From: Undaria pinnatifida
Taxonomy: Eukaryota; Sar; Phaeophyceae; Laminariales; Alariaceae
Direction of reading: 5' to 3'
DNA: 64,000 nucleotides
Assembly: GCA_012845835.1 (NCBI GenBank)
Contig: JABAKD010000024.1
Coordinates: 2,956,061 to 3,020,060 of the forward strand
The position numbers and the translations under genes are program-made. How positions within the stretch are numbered: position 1 is the first letter of the stretch; each line of letters begins with the position of its first letter. A model generated the notes under the pieces. That model did not search any database, was not told where the DNA came from, and worked only from the letters and a program-made list of their open reading frames with translations. Below are positions 34,601 to 48,471 of the stretch, piece by piece.

Positions 34601-37600
34601 TTGTCTTGAAGTTAGTGTTGGGGCGATCCCGAAGAACACGAAACAGGCGAAGAAAGCAGGGAACGCAACAAAGAAAGCCGCCGGGAAGGTTCTCCGATAG
34701 GCGGGTTTAGGCAGGCGTGCTCCGGGCGGGAGCGCTGAGAGCGAAGGCGGGTTTTACAACCAAGTGATTTCAAGACGAACTTAGTTACCGAGATATCTGT
34801 AGTAATATCTATATGTAGGGGGGGGTAATGTAATTATTGAATTGATTAACTTAGTTTCAGCGGGATTGGTTGCAATTGACTAATTTTGCAGAAAGGGGGG
34901 TCGATACAAAATCGCAATTCTATGCGAATCAACGAGAGAAGAAAATACTGAAATCTTTTTTGGATAAAAATGAAGACACGTACCGAGGTGGAGACGGGGG
35001 AGGAGAGCCTCTGCTTAGTGACTCTGGATTTGAGTAACGTCTAGAGAGGGGGAAATAGAGAGAACAAGTGCGAAGATAATACATGGGATTAGCGAAAATA
35101 ATTGTAAAACTAAGACACCTCTGTCAAATATGATGGGGATCTATGTGGTACCTGTGTGGAAGCAACCAGCATGGACGGATCTAGGTGCTACAGTAAAACG
35201 GGTGTCTGTGTGTGTGGGCGATACCACAGCAGCAGCTCAAACAGAGGGGAACCCTGAATCCTCGTTAGAGCACGATATCTCGACGTCGTCAGTTCCCGTA
35301 ATTCACGATAAATTGAACTCGATGATACCTGCGGTAAACGCTCGTGCTGTATCCATGCAGTAGAGCCGCTAGGTAAAAAGCCAATCGTTCCAACCAAGGA
35401 AAGGTAGACGAAGCACGTCGCAATCTCAGAAGGCAGAAATAATAACTGAGGTCGGTAGGCAAACGTGATGTCATGTACGCGTACATACGTATCTCAAAGA
35501 TAAGCTACATTAGTGTGCGGCACAACTTGATACAACTGCGGTGCAACCTCACCAATAAGATTCAGCACATGTAGATAATCTGTAAAATCGCAATATCTGA
35601 CGCGCCCGTAGCTGAACAGAATCGCTGCATGGGTAATCGCAAAAACGTATGAATAGTAACAACGTAAAAAACGCATCTGAGTTGTAGACGTAAAAATGAC
35701 AATGAACAAAGGTCCCAGCGAGCACCCGACATCACCAGATATTGTTACCCCATCGCTAGGCCTCGGGGTCGCCACTATGGTGAGCGTCGCAAGCGTTTCG
35801 CGTTAATAAGACCAATTATTCAGAGCAATTACTTCAGAAGTCATGTCTGAGCGAATCTGGCAAAATATCGCGAATAACAAAGACTTGAGGTGCGTGTGTA
35901 GACTACGCGCACCAAGTCTTAAACATAAAAAATTCGTTGAACACACAGTGTGTTCATACTCATAAAGCGCATACAAAAGCCAGCCAACGTCAATATCTTC
36001 ATTTCCTGCGCTGACAGCAAAGGGAAAAAGCTTCCCGTCAAGCGCAGACTATTTCTGGACGCAATGCTACCAGAATCGCCCAGCAAACACGCCGACATTA
36101 GAGGAACTTGAAGTGCAATGTTGTGGCAGCGTTGCTCAAGCCATATCAACGCTCAAAGCACGAAGAAACTGACGGAAGAGAAGGTTGCAGGAATGGTTGT
36201 GATTATTCACCATCGCTGTACCCTTCTCTTGGGTAAGTTTCTCCATGCTTCGAGCGTTGATATGGCCTAAGATGCCACGGTGCTACAACATTACACTGAA
36301 AGTTTCTCCAACGTTAGCGTGTGCGCTCGGCGGTTCTGGTAGGATTGTGTCCAGGAAAGAAACATTTTGGCCTACTCGCAACGGGAAGCTTTCTCCCTCT
36401 GCTTCCAGCGCAGTAAACGAAGATATGGTCGTCTCTACCCCGTTTCGCTAGCGCAGCTGACAAAGACAATAGATTACCACCAAGACCAGTTACAATCAAA
36501 ACAAACATGTTCACCTCTCGCTGTTTGCCCGCAGTGCTGTCGACACCTATCGTAAGCATCACCGTTCCGGCGGCTAACAACTAGTGCGATCCGGCTCCGT
36601 AAACACTATTTGGTGATCGAAGCGCCTGGTATGCGGTAAGGTGCTGGTCTGTGCTCGAGATCATCGCCGGGTCGATCATACGGGATGAGGAGCCGCTGTC
36701 AACCAGTAGCTGTAGCCCTTCCTTCTTGATACACGATACAGATGAGCTTGTCACGAAGGAAAATGAACAAGTCTCTGCAGCCGGGGGAATACACGCTGGC
36801 AATGCTGAAATAGGGGGGACTGATTGGGGTGATGCCCGCTGGCCATACACTTGTCGTCTGAATGCGACCGCGTTTTGTGCAGGGAGCACCACTTCGTTGT
36901 GGTACCCCAAGAGCGAGGTTTCTCAGCAGGGCATTTGTTGGCACGGTGACCCTTTTCTTGCAGTTGTGGCAGGCAACTTCACGCACGTGTCGCTTCATGC
37001 TCGATCGTTTCGCTGTGGTGGTGGTCATTGCCCCCCATGCCCCGATGTCCTCCGAGGGAATCCTTCTCGGCCTTCCTGGGCAAGTTGTCGCTGACATACA
37101 TTTCCCTCAGCATGTCATTCACCAAGTTCAAGGCTATGGACTGCATAGTGCACAGCTGGTTTAACGTGGGAATATATTCGGCGGACAGTCCCGACAAAAC
37201 ATTCGCTTTAAGCTTGTAGCCATCTACGGTGCAACCCACCTGCTGTAGTTGCAATCTCAGGCGGTACAGCCGAGCGAAATATGTGTCAGGGTCCTTACCA
37301 TCTTGCAGAGTGCAGCCCTACATTTCTGCGAGTAAGCTAGGTGCGCGGACTTCCGATCTACCATCGAACCTGTTTCGTGGGAAAGCGTCCTGGCTCTTAC
37401 CTCGGTCTCCGCTTCCGTCCACCGGACGAAGGTGTTGCAGCAAACTGTGTGCAACATTCTTGCATGTATGACACAAAACGCGAAAGAGTTTGTATTTTCC
37501 AATATCCCACTGTTCGCATGCGGTTTTTTTTTAATAAACAAATGTTTTTGTCGTGCTTCCTGCTATTACACGAAATCTTCCCCGGAACCTCAGATAATTG

Positions 37601-40600
37601 GGTTAGCTGAGATCTACATGTCCGATCACAGAACCTGCAATGGGTGCAGCAGGCGTTATCGGCCCTGCGGTCTCTGCTGCTGGTCGTTCGACATCCTGTG
37701 CTGCGACCCACTGGGTTTCTCGTTCGACTACCCCTCTCCATTGGTCGGGGATAGGTTTTGCCTCGTAGATGGGTCGTGTGGATTCAACGTTGGAATTACT
37801 CGTACGTCGTTTAGGGCAATCACGTACTTGTCTGGGCGCGCTTGCCCCGGAAATATGTCGCGAAGGAGCTTGCTGCTGTGGAAGCACGGGACGTCGTCTA
37901 TTTTTTCCTTGTATTTTATCCAGTGCTATTGGTCGCCGCTAAATCTGGGTGTACCCCGAAGGACATGCGTTCGACTAGAATCTGCCGATTTTCTAGCCAT
38001 TTCGTCGAATCGCAAAGAAGAGTTGGCGAAAAGGCGTAGGTCCTCGCGTAGCACGAGTGCTCTAACCTGCCAAAAATATGATGGGGATCTGTGTGGCACC
38101 TGTGTGTAAGCAGGCAGCAAGGACGAAGCTAGGTGCTACATTAACACAGGCGCCTGTGTATGTGTGGGCGATATCACAGCCATAGCTCAAACAAGGGAGA
38201 ACCCGAATGCTCGTTAGAGCACGATATCTTGATGTCGTCACTTCGCTTGATTCACATTTTTTTTTTTTAACCTGATAAGCAGGTGTGCAGTAACGCTCGT
38301 CCTGCATCCATGCAGTAGAACCGCTAGGTTGAGCCAATGGTTCTAGCGAAGGAAAGGTAGACGAAGCACTTCGCAATCTCAGAAGGCAGAAATAATAACT
38401 AAGGTCGGTAGGTAAACGCGGCCTTTACTCGTACGTATCTGAAAGTCACTTTACACTAGCATGCGGCACAACTTGATACGACTGCGGTGCAACCTCACCA
38501 ATAAGATTTAACACATGTAGAAACTCTGTAAAAGCGTAATATCTGACAACCTCACCCTCCCCTCACCCCCAAAAAACGTTTTTCATAAATCAATGCCGCG
38601 CAACCTATTGAGTAATCGTATTGGCTAGGCGTATATCACATATGATGTGGCAATTATTGTATATGCGTTTGCAAATGTTGTGGCGCTTCACCCCTTTTCA
38701 CTGCCCTCGCCACTTCCCCCCCCTCTCAATTCCCCCCTAAACGGTGCTCTGTCTCGAAAAAGATGCGTGGTCAACGGTCAAATGACTGAGGCATGCAACA
38801 AATGAACACCCCCCGACGTTGCCCTTGGTGTCGTTTCGAAAGAGATGCGTGGTTACTGGTAAAAATACTAAGGGAAGCATCAAATGAGTACGCCCGCCCC
38901 CCTCCCCCGCCGCCCCGTTCCGTTTTCCCATGCACGCCACCTCCCCCCCCCCAACAACTTGTGCGGTTCGCGTCTGCGACATTCTGCCAGGCCCGTCTAA
39001 CACAAGACTTCGCTCACTGCGTGGGGATCGAGATATTGCAGCCGTTACACTCCGCCGCTCAGCATGTAACGAGGAGATTTCAAGAGAGGTATCAGAGGCG
39101 TCTCGATCGCTCACGTCCGCAGGTGATATATACATGTACATAGCGGGTAAATTCTAAATAATTTTAGGGCTTAGTTTCTGTTTTGCTATTTGTCAGACGG
39201 CTATCTTTTCTTGAAATCAGTTTTTTCCCGCGGCTGATGACTTCCGCCTCAGGGCCCCGATGGCCACGCGCTCGCGTCGGTTCCTCTGCACGTGTCACCC
39301 GCCGCCATCTGGGAAGTCTCGCGCCCCTGCTTGCTGAGCTCGGCGAGCAATCCCGGAAACATTCCCAAAAAGTTTACGTCACTTGCTCCAAGCCTAAAGT
39401 TCCTGTATTCAAGACAAATGCGCCCAGCATGCTCATGCAGCCCAGTATGTACTGGTGGCTGTTGTCTGATCTCAAGTCAACTATATACTGATCGAACCAG
39501 TATACTGGCCGCTTGACCAAGTCTCTATTTTTCAAGTCGAAAATAGCGAACATGGCGGACAATATCTAGTCTGGTGATAGCAGTATATATAGCAGCAACG
39601 ACAGCTGTGCGGTTGTCTTGCAGCCAGCCGAGAGGGCAGCGCTACGTGGCTGCTGTCGTCGTGGATGCCCGCACCACTGTGTACTGTGGAGAGCTGCGCT
39701 GCCGGCAGTTTGTGTATGTATTAATATAATACGTACCAGTCTCACATCCACACAAGATCATACCGTGCGCTGAAGAAATGCGCCTCGGTAGTCCATCGAG
39801 CAAACGAGAGCACCAGAATACAGCGAGCAGCACATTGCCCAGGGGAAATAACAGGGTGGGGATTTAGATTGAGGCTGAGGCCACCACAGACGATTTCATA
39901 TGTATGAAGTTCGTGTTATACATGTGTACTTACTGTCTATATACGTCTATGTACGTATATATATATATTCTGCCTTGTAATAAACGTATGTATACATAAG
40001 CTGTCTATGTGTGTTAGCAAGGTTTCAAGAGAGGTATCGGAGGTATCACGATGGCTCATGTCTGCAGGTGATGTATACATATAATTTGTATGTATCGTCT
40101 GCGTCGAAATTGGAAATTAGTTCATGTCTTGAATTCATATGAACTAAATAGTTTTCCCCACGCCCCCTATGTATGGTCTATAATCTATATATATTACCTG
40201 GTGATGTATACACGTGGTATATATCAAATTTACGCGCTTCATATAGACTATATCGTCCTGCCTTTGTGTGTTATTTAAAGGGGGATTGAAGAGAGGTATC
40301 GGAGACGTCTCGATGGCTTACGCCCGCAGGTGCAATTGCGATTTGTTTTTTCAAACTGAAACTTACAGGTTGTGATTTTCAATTCGTACTTGGTACTTTT
40401 GGAGTTGTAATGTGTAGCTTGTGGTTTGTAATTTACAATTTGTAGTTGTTGATTTGTAAGTTATAGGTTGTTTTTCGTCATTTGTAAACTGCAATCGTCA
40501 CTTTGATTTTTTACCTGTCCCTCTCGCAACTCGTTTCGATTTTTGACCGCCGAGTGCAGAACGCAAGAGTGTTCTTGGGATCGTTCCTTCAATACGATTG

Positions 40601-43600
40601 GTCGGACGGGGATTGCGTTTTCACCAACAGCACTTGCTTCCCACAGGGTCTTATGACGACTCTGGCTCGCCAGGTGGGGGACTTTGGAGGGTCGGGGTGG
40701 GCTGGGGGCGGGGGGGCGTACTCATTTGTTGCTTGCCTTAGTCATTTGACCATTGACCACGCATTCCTTTCGAGACGGAGCACAGCCGTTCCTACTCCTA
40801 ATAGAGACACCTCCAACATTTGGGCGCTCGTTACGTTTTTTCCATATACTACATAAAATCCGTTTGCTTATCTTATCCCATTCCTGTTTCGTCGTCTGTG
40901 GCCACCATCTATCTCCTACGATAGCGACCGTTTTCTCGCTGCTCTCTAGTCTACCAAACTCTTCCATGCCACATTCGTCTAATTTCCTCATCTACTCTTC
41001 TAACACATTCCGTTTCTCCTTGTACATTTTACATTCTCCTACTATGTGAGTCCTACTCTCTACTGTTGTGCCACACGGGCACATATGTGTAACCACGTCC
41101 TCCTCCTCCCGACTGCCTTTCTTCTTTCTGGTAGGTCCAGGCCCCCTGCACGAAATCGCAGTGTCAGCTTTTTCGCGTAGTCCATTGGGCCGTGCAACTA
41201 CGTTCTCATTCCAATATCTTCCTTCAACTCCCCGTGTATCTTTCAAGTGTTTCTCCTCCTTCACCTTATTTCTTAGCGCTAACCTTTCCCTTTCTTTCTA
41301 TTCTTTCTTTTACTTTCATTGTGTACCCGCCAAACTTCTCTATAGACAGTATTTCTTCTTGGTCTCCTCCTAACGTCTTCCAATTTTTCTCGACTACGTT
41401 ATTCCATCTTGTTCTAGCTCGCCCTTTTGTTATTTTCTTCCATACAGCCCTATCGGCTATGGCTGGCAACTTACTTTCTGGCATATTCTTTACTTTATAT
41501 AGCCATTTCAAGTTTCTCACGTCTCTATTTGGTTTAAATGGGTACATCCCTAGTTCTGCTCTTAATACTGTATTACTCGCCGTGCTTGAGCATCCTGGTA
41601 TCTTTTTAGCTGCTGCCATCTGCACTGTTTCCAGTTGTTTTACGAACTTCGCGTTCCCTCCCCATACTTCTCCTGCATACTCTAGTTTTGGTACAATCAC
41701 ATTAACCAGAAAATATTTCTGATCCTAGTGCCAAGGTGCGAATCTCTTAGGATCGCATCCATCTTGCCTACTTGTTATTTACCCTTTGCCTGCTACTTTC
41801 GCTATGTGTGCATCCCAAAAGCAGTCCTTTGAGATCTCTACGCCAAGGTACGTATACTGGTTTACGATCGGTAGGTCATCTTCTCCCCACTTCCATTTGA
41901 AATTTTCCGGATTCACCTTATCTTCATTACATACAACTACTGCTCACTTTTTTACGTTCGCTGCCACTATCCATTCCCTAGCGTACTCTAGTGCCTTCTC
42001 TATCTGTTTCTTCAATCCTTCGGGTGTTGCTGATGTCCCCATGAAATCATCCGCAAAAATCAACCCTGACAACGTATCTTTCCCCATCGTGACTCCTTGC
42101 TTTGCTGCTTCGACTACTATCGTGTCATTAGTATATACCTTGAATATATTGGGTGATAGTGAACATCCCTGTGCAACTCCTTGTAAAATATCAACGTATT
42201 TGGATGTTTCCCCGTCCGGCATCACACACATTCCGCATTATTTTTCATCATTCACCACATCTTTCCTTTGGTCCCAATTTGCCACATACTTTTCCCTAAC
42301 CCATTCCTCCATACTGTGTCATAGGTCTTCTGTACATCTAGGAAGAAAGAGCACATCGTCAGCCCGGCGACTTTCCTACCTTAGATTATCTTACCTAATG
42401 TGTACACATGGTCTACGCAGCTACGATTTGGCCTAAACCCTGCTTGCCTAACGGTTATTTTTTCTTTCTTCTCCAACATTGTTCCCATTATATCGTTCAA
42501 ACTATTAGAGTTTTCTTTTCCTACGGTGCTTAATAGCGGTATTCTTCGGCAGTTCCTCGAGTCGGTCTCATCTCCTTTCTTGAAGAAGTTTACTACTACT
42601 CCTTCTCTCAACCTCTTAGACGCGTATTCGTTTTTCCATATCAACTTATACAACATAACCATCATGGCAAGCACACCTTGTCCCCCGTACTTCATAAAAC
42701 ACTCACTATTTTATCTGCCCCCGCTACCTTTCTGTTCTTAAGTTTAGCTACACACTTTTTTACTTCTTTTCTTGTGAACTCTCTCTGTAACCTATCTGAA
42801 CCATGGTCTTCCATTTCTGACGCACCCACGGTCGCCTCTGCCCACGCGTTGCATTCCTTCTCGAATTTTGCGTCGAACGTTTCGTAGGCTGTGAGCGTTC
42901 CTAGCTTGCGGTAATGCTCTACAAGAGCTTTCCTCTTCCCCTTTGAGCTATGATATCATTAGTAACCATTTTACCGTTGTGTGCTCTTAATGTAGCTATT
43001 CCCGTGTCTGCCTCGCCTGCTTGTTGGCCCAGTATCCCTTTCATCCTTACCCACATCTGCTTCATCCCGCCACCAAAGTCTTCGTTTGTTTAATAAATTA
43101 CGTCTTTTCATATTCCTTTCTCCTCTACCACCTCCTTTACTTGCTTTCTAGCCGTAGCATACTCCTCCCATCTTGCCGCAGTTTTACTAGATGTACTCCC
43201 TTTCGTACGCCTCTCTCTTTACTCTTGTGGCCTAGTTTACTTCATTTTCCCACCATTTTATTGCTCTGTTGCGTATTGTCAACTTTTTCCCTATTACTTT
43301 ATTTGCTGTCTTCTTGACATCTACCAATTGCTCCCATCCTTTTATAATCCTGTCTCCTGCACTATCTCGTTCCGTCTCGTTCTCTGTTGTACCTATGCTT
43401 TCCAACAGCTCGGAAAAACGCTCTGCATTCTTGGCAATCTCTTGTTGGAATTCTTGCTGTTTTTCTTTGATTTCTAGTACATCTATTCTCCATCTGTACG
43501 GTTTTCTTTTGCGTCTATTCTTGATAACTTTCGTCTGTTGATTCTGTCCAAATTAGACTGTGGTCGGTATCCTGGCTGGGGCGGGGGGGGGGGGTAATGA

Positions 43601-44186
43601 TCGTTCATGCATGGCCGTAGCCCGTACGACCATAGACCCTCGCATCTTTACCAACCCGGGACGGAGCACGTCGGGTTTTCACCGACCAGGCAGACATTGC
43701 GTGCACCAACCGCGCTGGGGTAGAGGGGGGGGGGGGGGCGTGCTCATTTTTTGTTGCTTGCCTTAATTGCTTGATCATTGAGCACGCATCCCTTTCGAAT
43801 TTCGAAACGGAGCTGAGCGGGGGGGGGGGGGGGGGGTCGGGCTGGGGGGGGCGGAGGGGGTTTGGAGGTGGTAATAGGGGTAGGGCTTGTAGTGGTAGTA
43901 GTGGTTGTAGCAGTAGTAGTCGTAATAGTCGGAGTGGTAGCAGTAGTGGTGGTACTAGTAGGAGCATATTTAGTAGTAATAGTAGTAGCAGTAGTAGTAG
44001 GAGCAGCACATTAGTAGTAGTAGCAGTAGTAGTAATAGTAGTAATAGTAGTAGTAGCCTGACCTTATGGTAGCGCTGGCTCGTCAGATGGGGAACCGGGG
44101 GGGGGATCGGGGTGGGAGGGCTAGAGGGGGGAGCGGCGGTAGTAGTGGTGGGAAGGGGAAGAGGGGGCGGAGGAGTGGAAGTGGTG

Positions 44187-44217
<31 letters not shown>

Positions 44218-47200
44218 CAGTTGTAGTAATGGTAGCAGTGGTAGTCGTCGTCGCAGCAGTAGCAGCAGCAGTCGTAGTACTAGCAGTAGTACTAGCGGTT
44301 TTATTCGTATTAGTATTTGTGGCAACAGCAGCAGCGACAGTCATTATTCACCACGAACACTATCGCAACACTTGCTCTGTATAAACAACCTTGCCCATCG
44401 CCCCCCCTCCCCTTTATCCCCGCACGATACAGGCGGAAGAACTTAAGCCCGGATCCGTGGTAGTGACCTTCACCAAAGGCCTTGAGTCGGCGTGCTTCGA
44501 GGTGGTGAACAAAAAGCGCTTTGAAATGAGCTGGGGTGAGAAGACCCTTCTTTTTTCAGTTTCCGTCCGTATTTGGTATTCAGTCATTTTTTCGTTACGT
44601 CGTATTCGGTATTTGTAGTCGATGGTCGGTGTACCGCAGCGAACGAAAAGGGCTTCGAAATGAGCTGGGGTGGGGTTCTGTCACATACGAAGTACCAGTG
44701 CTCGCTTTTGCGTTGATACTCGATACTCAGCCTTCCGCATTTCGCAGAAGGTATTTCAGTTCGGCATTCGCTGTTCAATATTTGGTACTCGTGTAAATAT
44801 GCGGTATCCGTTGTTTCTCATTCCGTGCTTGTATCCGATGCTCGGTGTACCCTGTACGTAAAAGAAAAAGCGTTTCGGAACTAGCTGGGGTAGGGAGACC
44901 CATTTATTTTTGCGCTCCACCCGTGCTCCGGCAGGACTTGAACTTTTTTTTCTGGGGTTACTTCCTCACGTAAGGAGCTCCCATAACTCACCCCCATGAG
45001 TGACTCTGAAGAAACGTTGAAAGTGCAACGCGATGAACGGCCCCCATGGCCTACAGTACCTGGTACAGTATTTCGACACCAGTTAACAATCTCCTATTTC
45101 TGGCCAGGCTGGAGTTATTTTGTTAAGGCGGAGTGCGCCCTATAAATATTCACAGTACGAAAGAGGCCAGGCTATTATTCTTTTAGTCTAAAAATTGAGC
45201 CCGAGTTTTTTTTCAAGGGCCAAGTTCTCAGCTCTGTCGCGAACTTTACATTCTAGAGAAGTAACGAGAAATATTGAAAAACAGCACGATTGGCATTCCC
45301 AAGATACAGGCTAGATCTTCCAATGAGGAACAACATTGGTGAAGAAACTTGTATAGATGATGGCAGATTCGTGAAATTGATCTTTGTGATCTGTACAATG
45401 ATCTGGTCTGTCTGTCCGACGTGTGCAATAAGCTAGTGATCCCTCTATAGTGCCGGTTGAGCAGTGCCGGTTGCCCTCTACAGTGCCTGTGAAATCGCTT
45501 GGCACAGACGGGAACAACAAGTAAACACATAGTGCCGGTTGCCATTATAGTGCCACTGTTTCCGACTGCCACATACCGGTGCTATGGAGGGATCACCACT
45601 GACTGTGTTGGGCAGAAACAGTAACAAATTCTGAGGGTTAACACCCTTTAGAAGTACAACCTTGTTTTTCGCTACCTTTTTATTTTTTCAATCGCCGCTT
45701 TTCCTCTCCAGCTCAATCCTTCAGCGGTGTTACCCTCAGCGACCTTCTGCATAAGCCGCGGTCACGGGTGTCCCCCGTTTCCCCCCGCTGTACATGCCTT
45801 CATTTTTATCGCACATAGGGTAAAATCTACTTCGAATAAATGTCGGAATATTTTTGCATTGGCTCGAGGGTTATTTAAATAAGAGTCTTGGGGTTCGGTA
45901 GATAGTATTGTGTCTGGTCTGCTGCCTGTCAAAATCCCCTTTACAAAAACAATATTCGGTAGACTTAACGCGTTCTTGCGTGTTTCTGTGTGTGCAGAAT
46001 TAAACCTTCTTGTGTACTGCTGTGTTCGTTTGGGTGCGTTTTGTTTTTCACGTATATCATTCCTGCATGCGGCAGGACCCGCAACGGTGTTCATCCATCG
46101 TCGGCTTCCCACCGCCCACAATGCGCCGCCGCCGCCGAGGCGAGCGCTGATTGGCCAAGAGGACAGCGAGGATTTCGACACCCTGAGAAGGTGCGTGCTT
46201 TTCGTTTGTTTCCTGCATGTGCTCTCCACGCCATCCCACGGATGACGGCACAATCGGTTTGTTTTTGGTTGTGCCAGGTGGATGCTCTGTGCACCGTCCA
46301 CCTCTCATCGTTGAAGCTGCTGTTGCTACTGCTGCTTCTGCTGCTGCCTCTGCTGCTGGTTGTGTTCCTGTTGCTGCTGCCCCTGCTCCTCCTGTTGCTT
46401 CTGCTTCAACAGCTGCGGCTGCTGCTGACACTGGTAGCCACTCAACCTACGATGATGGTAGGTTTAAAGACGACAACGACGACGACATGCACCCCCCCCC
46501 GCGCGCGACTCCACTGCTTTTCTTTTTTCGTGTGTTCGTTTCTGTGTTATATGTGTTGTCGCCGCTTTTATAATTGCTCTCTCCGCCCCCTCCCACCGCT
46601 TGGTTGCTTTCCCGGCACAAGACCATCCGCAACGGTTGGGGAGGGTGATGTAAGTGATTATCGGACCGCGATCATACACGGCTCAGCAGGATCCATGAGC
46701 GGCGGACTCAGCGGTCGCATTAACGGCCGAATCAGCGGCGGCGGTAGTGGCGGCAGTAACGGTGACAGTTTTGTTCCTAGTAATGCTCGCCTCAACGGCA
46801 ACATCAACGATCGGATCAATGGTCCAATCAACGATCGCATCAATGATGGCACCAGCGATCGAACCAGCGGTCGCACCAACAACAGTAGCATCAACAACAG
46901 TATCAACAGTGGTATCAACGACCGTATCAACAACATCAGCATCAGCAGTGGCATCCACAGTGACACCAACCGCCAAATCAACGGTCCCATCGTCCGTGGC
47001 GGCATCCAAGGTCACACCAATGATTGTCTAAATCATGGCGTCACCGGTTCCGTCAACAGTGGCATCAATCACGCCAACGATCTCCCCAACAACGGCATCA
47101 GCAGTGGCATCAACGGTCGCGTCGGCGGTCACACCAACGATCGCCTAAACAGTGGCATCAACAATCACACCAACGATCTCCCCAACAGTGGCATCAGCAG

Positions 47201-48426
47201 TGGCATCAACGGTCGCGTCAACGGTCACACCAACGATCGCCTCAACAGTGGCATCAACATTGGCATCAACGGCGGCACCAACGGTCCCATCAACCGCAGC
47301 ATCTACGGTCACATCAGCAGCGCCAACGGTCACACCAACGATCGCCTCAACGGTCGCACCAGCAGTAACATCAACAGTGGCATCGCCAGCAGCACCAACG
47401 GTCCCATCAACAGTAACATCTACGGTCACATCAGCAACACCGACGGTCACGCCAACGGTCGGACCAACCGTAGCACCAGCAGTGACATCACCAGTGGCAT
47501 CAACGGCAGCACCAACGGTCCCATCAGCAGCAACATCTACGGTCCCATCAGCAGCACCAAAAGTCACAACGGCAATCGCCTCAACCGTCGCACCACCAGT
47601 AGCATCAACATTGGCATCACCAGTAGCATTACCGACTACACCAACGGTCACATCACCGACGGTCGACTCGACGGTGTCATGATCAACGGCCACAGCAACG
47701 ATCGCCTCAACAATGCTTCCATCGTCAGCGGTAGCACCAACGGTCCTATCGACAGTGGCGCCAACAGTCACGCCAACAGCAGCATCAGCGGTGGCATATT
47801 TCCCGAGGAAAACCGCGACGATGACGGTGATGACGACAACAACGACAACGACGACGAAAACAGGAGGTGGTCAAACGTTAGCGCTGTCCCCGAATACGGC
47901 GCAAGGGGTAGTGTCCGCAGCCGCCTTAGCAACGATAGCAGCTGCAGCAGGCGGTGGCGAAAGTCCGGGGAAGGAAAAGAGGGGGGGGAGGAGGAAGAGG
48001 AGGAGGAGGAGCAGTTGGGGGGGGTAAGGTTCGCGAGGGAGAAGGAGGATGACGAAGAGGAAGAACGGTCGGGGAGATTGAAGTGGGCGGAGGAGGAGTC
48101 GGAGGCGGAGGAGGAGGGGGGGGGGGGGGGGAGAGGAGGAAGAGGAGGACACGGAGGAGGAGGAGACGGAGGAGGAGGAGGAGGAGGAGGAGGAGGAGGA
48201 GGAGACAAAGGAGGAGGAGGAGACAGAGGAGGAGGAGGAGGAGACAGAGGAGGAGGAGGAGGGAGGGGAAGAGGGTGATGAGGATTCGGACGAGGATGGG
48301 GATGAAGAGGCGGGAGAGGAAAGGGCAATCCGAAAGTTTCTCTTCGACACTCGTCACTTGGAGGTGTGTGGGCTCATTTAGGTGTTTTCCCCACCCCGTG
48401 ATTCTAGGGCGGCCGCCGCCCGCTGC

Positions 48427-48471
<45 letters not shown>

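Noticed and set aside
45990..48278. A single 762-codon plus frame as an independent gene
   Set aside because: Its first part overlaps DOT1-like exon 7 in another frame and reads through an intron. Only the part from 46622 fits the splice phases, and the frame should change at the G-run.
47145..48357. Long minus-strand frames opposite exon 8
   Set aside because: They reflect the triplet-like and GAG-rich repeats read in reverse, and contain no recognisable domain.
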